Of a DNA stretch of 5,443 nt, positions 1-5,154 are shown one piece after another. Both the position numbers and the translations under genes were made by a program. Source of the stretch: Treponema sp. Its GTDB lineage: Bacteria > Spirochaetota > Spirochaetia > Treponematales > Breznakiellaceae. Numbering within the stretch: position 1 is the first letter of the stretch; every line of letters begins with the position of its first letter. The stretch covers positions 1 to 5,443 of the forward strand of contig JAISFT010000216.1 in the NCBI GenBank assembly GCA_031263435.1. Direction: 5' to 3'. The notes beneath the pieces are model-generated. The model made no database searches and had not been told where the DNA came from. It saw only the letters and a program-made list of their open reading frames with translations.

Positions 1-3
1 GCC

Positions 4-38
4 AAAAAAAAAAAAAATGCCCGGCGGAAAAAACCACC
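4..38 (-). terminator. Weak leftward rho-independent terminator
   Basis: Read on the minus strand, a 5-bp stem GGTGG/CCGCC (one G-U wobble) closes a six-T loop, followed by GGGCA and then a run of 14 T (positions 17 to 4). It lies downstream of the response regulator and the short ORF and points the right way to end their transcript. The stem is short and the U tract starts five bases after it, so the call is tentative. Confidence 0.4.
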
Positions 39-52
39 CAAAATATTGGAAG

Positions 53-196
53 TTATAGTGGGGGGGTTTTTGTTAATACCCCCCCCCCCCCCCCCCCCCC
101 CAATTCGATTTCTTCTGTATAAAGCAGTATGATACAAATGACCGGAAGGCAGACCGCACGGTAGACCCCCAGCGTTTTGAGCAGAAAAAGTTTCAT
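53..196 (-). CDS. Short membrane-type ORF with in-frame poly-G tract, possibly phase-variable or decayed
   Basis: This ORF of 47 codons begins four bases past the regulator's stop codon. It reads MKLFLLKTLGVYRAVCLPVI and continues CIILLYTEEIEL, then seven glycines from the G tract, then VLTKTPPL and a TAA stop. Residues 3-26 look like a signal anchor or transmembrane segment with a basic, then hydrophobic profile. A TTG codon at 212-214 in the same frame has a better ribosome site (AAGGG, five bases upstream) and would add six residues and overlap the regulator's end, suggesting translational coupling. One extra G, or two fewer, would move translation into a frame that stays open to the left edge; the other frame stops at once. 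No family is recognisable. It may be the start of a larger membrane protein silenced by tract length, a remnant, or non-coding. Confidence 0.4.
   Translation of the reverse strand: MKLFLLKTLGVYRAVCLPVICIILLYTEEIELGGGGGGGVLTKTPPL
60..85. repeat. G7/C7 inverted repeat (possible cruciform or hairpin)
   Basis: Seven G at 60-66 face the first seven C of the C23 run across a 12-base AT-rich gap. This gives a potential 7-bp all-GC hairpin on either strand. No T tract follows immediately in either direction, so it is not an obvious terminator by itself. Confidence 0.45.
79..101. repeat. Homopolymer tract of 23 C (23 G on the minus strand)
   Basis: This is an uninterrupted run of 23 C, far longer than chance would give at this base composition. 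On the minus strand it is a G tract inside the reading frame of the short ORF at 53-196. Poly-G tracts are known slippage-prone, phase-variable elements in Treponema pallidum (tpr and other genes), although those are usually shorter. Such a run is also error-prone for most sequencing chemistries, so its exact length is uncertain. Confidence 0.9.
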
Positions 197-200
197 CCCT

Positions 201-881
201 TCAGTCTTTTTCAAGGCGTCCCTTCTGCGCTATGGTCATAACTTCCAGCCGGTCCTTGATACCCACTTTGGCATAGATTGAACTGATATAGTTGCGGACC
301 GTCGGTTCGGATATAAAAAGGGCATCCGCTATTTTCTGGTTCGTATACCCCTTGCCCACCAGGGTCAGGATCTCCCGTTCCCGCCTGCCCAGACGGCCGA
401 CAATATCGCGGTATTCATCGTGATCTTCCGCCGTTTCCGGCCCTGGGGCGGTAAGGTGCAGGAGTTTTTCCAAAACCGTGGGGGAAAACAGCGCGGAACC
501 CCGGAAAATAGCCCGGATGGAGGCGACCAAATCATCACTTTTGATGTTCTTGAGGATATATCCGTAGGCCCCGTTTTTTAGCGCGACTTCCACATAGTCG
601 TCTTCCAGAAAGGTGGTAAGCATGACGATTTTTATCGCCGGATATTTCCGGTGGAGGATCTTCGCCGCCTCCACCCCGTCCATATCGGGCATCCTGATGT
701 CCATCAGGATAATATCGGGCATTTCCGCTTCGGCCAGGGCGATTGCCTCCCGGCCGTTCATGGCAATGCCGGTTACCCGGATATCTTCCGCCAGGGTTTC
801 CAGCATCAATTTAAGGTTATCCACAAAAAGCTGCTGATCATCGGCCAGGAGAATTCGTATCGGGGACGCTGAATTGGACAT
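201..881 (-). CDS. NarL/LuxR-family two-component response regulator
   Basis: A 226-residue transcription factor of the usual length for this family. The receiver domain covers about residues 8-125: acidic pair D14-D15, phospho-acceptor D61 in LMDIRMPDMDG, switch threonine T89 in MLTT, and the conserved lysine K111 in GYILKN. A linker follows, then a LuxR-type helix-turn-helix at about 163-222 (LGRREREILTLVGKGYTNQK, then IADALFISEPTVRNYISSIY). On phosphorylation by a sensor kinase it should dimerise and bind inverted-repeat DNA. The frame is open far upstream, but the family alignment begins at the ATG at 879-881, a few residues before the first strand. That ATG has no Shine-Dalgarno, and a promoter-like pair sits so close that the message may be leaderless. 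It is divergent from the importer operon and probably regulates it. No partner kinase is in view. Confidence 0.93.
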   Translation of the reverse strand: MSNSASPIRILLADDQQLFVDNLKLMLETLAEDIRVTGIAMNGREAIALAEAEMPDIILMDIRMPDMDGVEAAKILHRKYPAIKIVMLTTFLEDDYVEVALKNGAYGYILKNIKSDDLVASIRAIFRGSALFSPTVLEKLLHLTAPGPETAEDHDEYRDIVGRLGRREREILTLVGKGYTNQKIADALFISEPTVRNYISSIYAKVGIKDRLEVMTIAQKGRLEKD

Positions 882-890
882 CACCCGGTC

Positions 891-919
891 AATATACCAC
901 GGCTTTGGCGATAATACAA
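891..919 (-). promoter_or_regulatory. Candidate promoter for the response regulator
   Basis: On the minus strand TTGTAT (919-914) is separated by 17 bases from TATATT (896-891). The -10 matches five of six consensus positions and the -35 only three of six. The predicted start site, around 884, falls at or just before the GTG-ATG codons that open the regulator, which would make its mRNA leaderless or nearly so. Confidence 0.35.
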
Positions 920-961
920 TGATATATGTAACCCCCGCGTTCCCCATGGGAGGAAAAAAAC

Positions 962-977
962 TATGACATTTGTCATA
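962..977. promoter_or_regulatory. 16-bp perfect palindrome, probable response-regulator operator
   Basis: TATGACATTTGTCATA has two perfect 7-bp half sites separated by TT. It sits between the divergent regulator and importer genes. Its centre (969.5) is about 42.5 bp upstream of the start site predicted from the extended -10 at 997-1005, and that promoter has no good -35 box. Size, symmetry and position suit a NarL/LuxR-type dimer acting as an activator. Binding by the adjacent regulator is inferred. Confidence 0.6.
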
Positions 978-990
978 AATAATCGTGATG

Positions 991-1007
991 CAATTATGAT
1001 ATAATTG
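991..1007. promoter_or_regulatory. 17-bp palindrome overlapping the -10 box
   Basis: CAATTATGATATAATTG is a perfect 7-3-7 inverted repeat that contains the rightward -10 box. It is nested in a wider inverted pair, TGCAAT (989-994) and ATTGCA (1010-1015). It could be a second regulator site that represses when occupied, or simply AT-rich promoter symmetry. Confidence 0.35.
997..1005 (+). promoter_or_regulatory. Extended -10 promoter of the importer operon
   Basis: TGATATAAT matches the extended -10 consensus TGnTATAAT exactly. At 16-18 bases upstream there is no convincing -35 (AAATAA or similar), as expected of an activator-dependent promoter. Transcription should start near 1012, giving a leader of about 33 bases before the first permease. 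Confidence 0.6.
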
Positions 1008-1044
1008 TGATTGCAGCCCTGCTTCCGAAAAATTACCATATCTT

Positions 1045-1986
1045 ATGGTCATCGTTGTAAAAAAAGACAAAAAGCGGAAGTGGACCAGGAACGACACCCA
1101 GCTTTTAACACTGGCGCTGCCGACCACGATATGGTTCTTTATCTTCGCATACCTCCCTATGGGCGGCGCGCTCATCGCTTTTAAGGAGTTCCGCCCGGCA
1201 AGCGGTTTTATCAAAAGCCTCTTTACCAGCCGCTGGGTAGGGCTTGAGAATTTTTATTTTCTGTTCGGTAATCCGATGGCCCTGTTGGCCATCCGCAACA
1301 CCCTGCTCTACAACACGGCGCTGCTGACCCTGGGGCTGGTGGTTCCCGTAACCCTGGCGATCATCTTGAGCGAGGTCTGGAGTAAGGGCCTTGCCAAGCT
1401 CTACCAGACACTGATGTTCTTTCCGCATTTTATCTCCTGGGTGGTGGTGTCCGCCCTGGTGATGGGCTTTTTAAGCTACGACTGGGGCATCTTTAACCAG
1501 ATAATTACCGCTTTTGGGGGAGAAAAGCGGTTCTTTTACCGGGAGGTTGGGATGTGGCCGCCTTTCCTGATTTTTATGAGCGTATGGAAGGGCATGGGAA
1601 ACGGGATGGTCCTCTACCTGGCGGCCATTACCTCCCAGGACAAGAGCATCTACGAGGCGGCCATCATCGACGGCGCGACCAAATGGCAGCAGATATGGCG
1701 GATTACGATTCCCCTGCTCAAAAATATTATCGTGCTGATGCTGATCCTGTCGGCGGGATCGATCTTCCGCTCCGATTTCGGCCTCTTCTACCAGATCCCC
1801 CGGAATTCGGCGTTCTTATATGAGGTAGTTTGGACCATTGACGTGTTCGTGTACAAACAGTTGATGGAGTCCACCATCGGCATGGCTTCGGCTTCGGCAA
1901 TCCTCCAGTCCGTGGTGAGCTGTGTTTTGATCCTGGCGGTGAACCGGATCGTCAAAAAAATCGATCCCGATTCGGCGATGATTTAA
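1045..1986 (+). CDS. lplB: ABC transporter permease, LplB-like (CUT1 sugar importer)
   Basis: This 313-residue inner-membrane protein has about six hydrophobic segments (near 21-46, 88-109, 121-143, 172-193, 224-240 and 279-300), a normal length for the family. The N-terminal YLPMGGALIAFKEF is typical of LplB-type permeases. The cytoplasmic EAA loop that docks on the ATPase is at 204-225 (EAAIIDG, then IPLL after the usual spacing). It should pair with the next gene's product to form the translocation channel of an oligosaccharide importer. The substrate cannot be read from the sequence. The ATG at 1045 is the only plausible start in the frame and has no recognisable Shine-Dalgarno, unlike the downstream genes. 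The gene symbol is given at family level only. It is the first gene of the operon. Confidence 0.93.
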   Translation: MVIVVKKDKKRKWTRNDTQLLTLALPTTIWFFIFAYLPMGGALIAFKEFRPASGFIKSLFTSRWVGLENFYFLFGNPMALLAIRNTLLYNTALLTLGLVVPVTLAIILSEVWSKGLAKLYQTLMFFPHFISWVVVSALVMGFLSYDWGIFNQIITAFGGEKRFFYREVGMWPPFLIFMSVWKGMGNGMVLYLAAITSQDKSIYEAAIIDGATKWQQIWRITIPLLKNIIVLMLILSAGSIFRSDFGLFYQIPRNSAFLYEVVWTIDVFVYKQLMESTIGMASASAILQSVVSCVLILAVNRIVKKIDPDSAMI

Positions 1987-1993
1987 GGGAAGA
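1985..1993 (+). promoter_or_regulatory. Ribosome binding site of the second permease
   Basis: The purine stretch AAGGGAAGAG lies about four to ten bases before the ATG at 1998, within the 11-base gap after the first permease's stop. It sets the start and supports coupled translation of the two permeases. Confidence 0.55.
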
Positions 1994-1997
1994 GTAT

Positions 1998-2918
1998 ATG
2001 AACACCTATAAGAGCAATGTCCTCCGGTTTACCCGGGTCGGCCCCTTCAGCAATCTGCTTTTCAATCTGATCCTGCTGATCCTGGCCGCCCTGTGCATCA
2101 TTCCCTTTATCCTGGTGGTTTCGATTTCCTTTTCCGACGAAGAAGCGGTATTTCTCTACGGTTACCGGCTTATCCCCAGGGCGGTATCAACGGCGGGCTA
2201 CGCCTATCTCTGGTCCCAGCGAAACGTCATGATCAACGCCTTCGGCATGTCGGTGATGGTAACCGCGGCGGGGACGACCCTGGGGCTCCTCCTCAATTCG
2301 TCCCTGGGCTACGTGCTCTACCGCCGGGAATTCTTCCTCCGCCGGTTTTATATCTGGCTGGTGTTTATTCCCATGGTGTTCAGTGGCGGCATGGTGGCCG
2401 GGTTTTTCGTGATGACCCAGGTGCTCAGGCTGCGGAACAACCCTCTGGCGCTGATTCTGCCCGGCTGCGTATCCTCGTTTAATATCATTATCTTTCGGAC
2501 TTTCTTCCGGACTACCATCCCCGACTCGGTGGTGGAGTCCGCCACCATGGACGGCGCAGGGCACTGGACCATATTTTTCCGCATCATCCTGCCCCTGTCC
2601 CTGCCGGTGCTGGCCACCATCGGCCTTTTTATGAGTTTCGGCTACTGGAACGACTGGTTTAGCTCCCTGCTCTATATTACGGACGCGCGGTTGTATACCC
2701 TGTCGGCCTATCTGAACAAGATATTGGCGGATATCACCGCTATCACCTCCAATACCCAGATGTTGGGGGCCAGCCAGGCCGAGATGCTGGCGCGGCTGCC
2801 CGCGGAATCGGCCCGGATGGGTATTGTGGTTATCACGGTGCTGCCTATTATCTGCACCTATCCGTTCTTCCAGCGCTACTTTATTTCAGGTCTTACGATA
2901 GGGGCGGTTAAAGGGTAA
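1998..2918 (+). CDS. lplC: ABC transporter permease, LplC/YtcP-like (CUT1 sugar importer)
   Basis: This is the second channel subunit, 306 residues, with about six membrane segments (near 19-43, 82-104, 117-140, 149-168, 197-214 and 273-292). The EAA loop is at 180-201 in a slightly variant form (ESATMDGAGHW, then ILPL). The C-terminal YPFFQRYFISGLTIGAVKG closely matches the conserved tail of LplC/YtcP permeases and marks the subfamily. It starts 11 bases after the first permease, so the two are surely co-translated partners. Its last codons form part of a stem-loop preceding the binding-protein gene. No ATPase gene accompanies it; such importers commonly share an MsmX/MsmK-type ATPase encoded elsewhere. 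The symbol is at family level; substrate unknown. Confidence 0.93.
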   Translation: MNTYKSNVLRFTRVGPFSNLLFNLILLILAALCIIPFILVVSISFSDEEAVFLYGYRLIPRAVSTAGYAYLWSQRNVMINAFGMSVMVTAAGTTLGLLLNSSLGYVLYRREFFLRRFYIWLVFIPMVFSGGMVAGFFVMTQVLRLRNNPLALILPGCVSSFNIIIFRTFFRTTIPDSVVESATMDGAGHWTIFFRIILPLSLPVLATIGLFMSFGYWNDWFSSLLYITDARLYTLSAYLNKILADITAITSNTQMLGASQAEMLARLPAESARMGIVVITVLPIICTYPFFQRYFISGLTIGAVKG

Positions 2919-2934
2919 CCCTACCCGCCCGTAT
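2898..2934 (+). other. Stem-loop between permease and binding-protein genes
   Basis: GGGCGG (2902-2907) pairs with CCGCCC (2925-2930), extended outward across one mismatch by ATA/TAT. Inside is a smaller AGGG-TAA-CCCT stem that includes the permease stop codon. A T-rich stretch begins about ten bases later, so it is not a textbook terminator. Similar hairpins upstream of binding-protein genes can protect the downstream mRNA or partly end the upstream one, letting the binding protein exceed the permeases. That role is inferred. Confidence 0.5.
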
Positions 2935-2958
2935 CCGGACATATATTTTATTTTGTAT

Positions 2959-2963
2959 GGAGG
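2959..2963 (+). promoter_or_regulatory. Strong Shine-Dalgarno of the binding protein
   Basis: GGAGG lies eight bases before the ATG at 2972. It is the strongest ribosome site in the window and fits the high expression usual for a periplasmic binding protein. Confidence 0.8.
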
Positions 2964-2971
2964 ATTGAACA

Positions 2972-4372
2972 ATGAAGAAAGCATTCGTACTCGCTTTAAC
3001 CCTTGTATGCTTCGCGTCCCTGGCCTTTGGATCCGGGAGCGGGCAGAGCGGTTCCGTGCCGACTGTGGTATGGTACTCACCCCAACCGGCCACCGCGGCC
3101 CAGGATCTGGCGGATAACATCAAGATCATGAGCGATTATACCGAGCAGCAGATCGGCGTCCGCTTTGAGCTTCGGGACCTTCCCACGGAGACCAAAAACA
3201 TCTTACTCAACTCGGGAGAGGCCTTTGATATCATGTTTACCCAGGGCTACGATGAGGCGCGTACCGGGGTATATGCGGATATTACCGACAAAGTCCAGAC
3301 GGTAACCCCCGCGCTCTGGAACTACGTTCCCCAGATGCTCTGGGACGGGGTCCGGCTCGACAACAGGATCTATTTCGTACCAACCTATAAGGACGTGTCC
3401 GCAACGATTTTCCTGTTCTGGGACAAGAAGTATGTGGATAAGTACAACCTGAACACAGGCAAGCAGCCCTATACCCTGGAGGATTTTGACAAGGACCTCC
3501 GCACGGTCAAGGCCGGGGAAGGGCCCGCGTTCTATCCCTATATGAGCGCCGGGGCCAATGATCTGTGGCCTAACCTGTGGGACTTTGAAGGGGTCGGCGC
3601 GAGCGGCATCGGCGTCCGGATGAGCGATCCCGCCCGCCGGGTGGTGTCGACCCTGGAGCAGCCCGACACTCTGGCGAAGTACAAGATACTCCGGAGCTGG
3701 TACAAGGACGGCATCGTCAATCCCGACGCGCCCCAGATGACCCAGATCCCCCGGGGCCGGACCGTGAGCTTTGATATCGCCTGGCCCTCCAAGGCGGTGA
3801 TTACCGCGCTGAGCGCAGGGATTGAAGCCTACGTGCCGGTTGAGCTGAATACCCCCTATATCAACACCGGCCAGGTCCGGGGTTCCCTCCAGGCCTTCGG
3901 CGCCAATTCCAGGAACCTGGACGCAGCCCTGAAGCTCATCGAACTGGTCAACACGGATCATAAGCTGCGGGATATGCTGGCCTTCGGCATCGAGGGCAGA
4001 AATTTCCGGTATGTATCCCCCAATGTGGTGGAACGGCTGACCGACAACTATACGCCGATGGAGTGGACTCAGGGGACCTTCTTTAACCTGTCCACCACCA
4101 CGGATCAGTCGCCGACGACCTGGGACGAGGTACGTTCGCAGAACGAGCGGGGAGTCGCTTCATCGCTTCTCGGTTTTTCCTTTGATCCTTCTTCGTTCCG
4201 GAACGAAATTGCCAACATCAATACGGTGTATAGCCGGTACTCCATTGAACTGATCTACGGTGCGGATGAGCCCGAAACGCTTATCCCCCGGATCATGCGG
4301 GAACTCCGGACGGTCGGGTTTGACCGGGTATTCGCCGAAGCCCAGCGTCAGATCGACGAGTTTTTTAAGTAA
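2972..4372 (+). CDS. Extracellular solute-binding protein of the sugar importer (DUF3502-type, LplA-like)
   Basis: This 466-residue secreted protein captures the substrate outside the inner membrane and delivers it to the two permeases encoded upstream. Residues 1-20 form a Sec signal peptide (MKKAFVLALTLVCFASLAFG) with a likely cut after G20. A cysteine at 13 lies in the hydrophobic core with no good lipobox before it (TLVC), so ordinary signal-peptidase-I processing is favoured over a lipoprotein. The mature part begins with TVVWYSPQP and has the alternating strand-helix pattern of family 1 binding proteins. The end, from about 335 (LAFGIEGRNF, TTWDEVRSQNERG, GFDRVFAEAQRQIDEFFK), resembles the DUF3502 domain of LplA/LipO-type proteins. 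It is slightly shorter than the roughly 500 residues common there. Likely ligand an oligosaccharide, by family only. It ends the operon. Confidence 0.92.
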   Translation: MKKAFVLALTLVCFASLAFGSGSGQSGSVPTVVWYSPQPATAAQDLADNIKIMSDYTEQQIGVRFELRDLPTETKNILLNSGEAFDIMFTQGYDEARTGVYADITDKVQTVTPALWNYVPQMLWDGVRLDNRIYFVPTYKDVSATIFLFWDKKYVDKYNLNTGKQPYTLEDFDKDLRTVKAGEGPAFYPYMSAGANDLWPNLWDFEGVGASGIGVRMSDPARRVVSTLEQPDTLAKYKILRSWYKDGIVNPDAPQMTQIPRGRTVSFDIAWPSKAVITALSAGIEAYVPVELNTPYINTGQVRGSLQAFGANSRNLDAALKLIELVNTDHKLRDMLAFGIEGRNFRYVSPNVVERLTDNYTPMEWTQGTFFNLSTTTDQSPTTWDEVRSQNERGVASSLLGFSFDPSSFRNEIANINTVYSRYSIELIYGADEPETLIPRIMRELRTVGFDRVFAEAQRQIDEFFK

Positions 4373-4403
4373 AAAGACCAACCCTGAAGGGTAACGCGCG
4401 AAC

Positions 4404-4436
4404 CCCGCCTGCGGCATAGCCCCGGGCGGGTTTTTT
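4404..4436 (+). terminator. Rho-independent terminator of the importer operon
   Basis: CCCGCC (4404-4409) pairs with GGCGGG (4425-4430), with further pairing inside the loop (GGC-ATA-GCC), followed directly by six T (4431-4436) and GTTT. It begins about 30 bases after the binding-protein stop and sits between convergent genes. A small ACCC-TGAA-GGGT hairpin precedes it at 4381-4392. Confidence 0.85.
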
Positions 4437-4444
4437 GTTTAGGC

Positions 4445-5062
4445 TTAAGGACGGGGCAGCCAATAAAGCTGTCCAAGCCGCCAGCGGAAGGAGTAACCCG
4501 CCGCTCCCTGGGGCAGGGGTTTTACGGTCAGGTTCGCCACGGCTGCGGCCCGGAAAGAGACGGCGGGCAGGGCGGGAACCGCGGCCGGGAGGCCGTCGGG
4601 GGTCAGGGCGGCGCAGAGTATTGCCCTGCCCATGGGGAGGCCGTCCGGCCCGCCGGGGACGGGGAGGTTCAGGACGGGCCCCCAGAACCGCAGATGCGGG
4701 GCGCTCCCCGCGTCGTCCGCAAAGCAAGGGCACTCCTCCTCCGCGCTCTCCCCTGCGGTGATTTTGCCCGCCTGTCCGTTGTCCAGAGTTGCCTGCCTGA
4801 GGGAAGCGGCCAGGGCCTTGAGCTCGGGGGGCGTGAGGGGGCGGTTGAGGCGGGCCAGGGGGGCGGCGGCCGGGAAGGACCACGCGCCGTGGAAGCCCGC
4901 GGCAAAGAGGGCGGGACGGCAGGCTTCCACCAGGCGGCGGCTGTCCCGGTGGGGGACGAGGACCGCAAAGCGGAAGAGGCCGCCGCCGCGCCGTGCCGGG
5001 CGGTGTCCGCTGCCGGTTTCAGCAATTCCTAATGTCAATAAAAGCGGTCGAAGCTGATTCAT
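4445..5062 (-). CDS. Hypothetical protein, possibly a degenerate 2H phosphoesterase (2'-5' RNA ligase-like) fold
   Basis: A 205-residue soluble protein of no family I can name firmly. The start at 5062 is supported by AGAGGGG about five bases upstream. From residue 29 the order resembles 2H/LigT proteins: strand LFRFAVLVP (29-37), helix to about 56, GFHGAWSFPAAAPLARL (56-72) where the first HxT would lie, helix PLTPPELKALAASLRQ (75-90), a middle strand region (123-152), ANLTVKPL (176-183) where the second HxT would lie, and a last strand YSFRWRLGQLYWLPR (190-204). Both catalytic histidine positions are filled by other residues, so hydrolysis is unlikely if the fold is right. The gene is far richer in GC (68 and 82 % in two sampled 60-base lines) than its neighbours. 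High GC opens long false frames on both strands, but this one has the ribosome site and secondary-structure pattern. The family call is inference. Confidence 0.7.
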   Translation of the reverse strand: MNQLRPLLLTLGIAETGSGHRPARRGGGLFRFAVLVPHRDSRRLVEACRPALFAAGFHGAWSFPAAAPLARLNRPLTPPELKALAASLRQATLDNGQAGKITAGESAEEECPCFADDAGSAPHLRFWGPVLNLPVPGGPDGLPMGRAILCAALTPDGLPAAVPALPAVSFRAAAVANLTVKPLPQGAAGYSFRWRLGQLYWLPRP

Positions 5063-5069
5063 TTTTCCC
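5063..5069 (-). promoter_or_regulatory. Ribosome binding site region of the GC-rich gene
   Basis: On the minus strand AGAGGGGAAAA leads into the ATG at 5060-5062. The G-rich core is about five bases from the start, which picks this ATG among the many open frames of the GC-rich stretch. Confidence 0.6.
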
Positions 5070-5103
5070 CTCTATGGATTGCCTGTTCAAAATACCTTAT
5101 CCA

Positions 5104-5119
5104 TTGTATATTGTATAAT
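5104..5119 (+). promoter_or_regulatory. Candidate promoter with tandem TTGTATA repeat
   Basis: TTGTATA occurs twice back to back (5104-5110 and 5111-5117). The second copy runs into a consensus -10, TATAAT (5114-5119), and the first holds a near match, TATATT (5107-5112). A possible -35, TTCAAA (5086-5091), is 15 bases from the first and 22 from the second, so -35 support is poor. Initiation near 5126 would give a leader of about 29 bases. Confidence 0.5.
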
Positions 5120-5154
5120 GATCAAACAACAAAAATAATACGGAAGGAACCGTC

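Noticed and set aside
1..78. Open frame on the minus strand left of the G tract
   Set aside because: It is open only if the tract is read in another length, its product would be phenylalanine runs from T homopolymers, and it crosses a terminator-like hairpin. It is mentioned only as part of the phase-variation finding.
882..1214. N-terminal extension of the response regulator frame by 111 codons
   Set aside because: The frame is open, but the extension would overlap the divergent permease and the whole control region, has no domain character, and the receiver-domain alignment begins at the ATG at 881.
1105..1428. Minus-strand ORF inside the first permease
   Set aside because: Antisense shadow, glutamine-rich, with no ribosome site or domain.
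2187..2620. Minus-strand ORFs inside the second permease
   Set aside because: They are antisense shadows of a clear membrane protein, with histidine- and glutamate-rich low-complexity products.
3203..3961. Long minus-strand ORF (252 codons) inside the binding-protein gene
   Set aside because: It is antisense to a well-supported gene, rich in G, V, P, H and R as expected of a shadow frame, with no recognisable domain.
4365..4883. Alternative minus-strand frame of 172 codons in the GC-rich region
   Set aside because: It runs through the operon terminator, is a proline/arginine/glycine-rich product of high GC, and lacks the ribosome site and secondary-structure pattern of the frame at 4445-5062.
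4435..5057. Plus-strand ORFs in the GC-rich region
   Set aside because: They are arginine/glycine/alanine-rich low-complexity frames that are open only because stop codons are rare at high GC; the opposite strand has the better gene.
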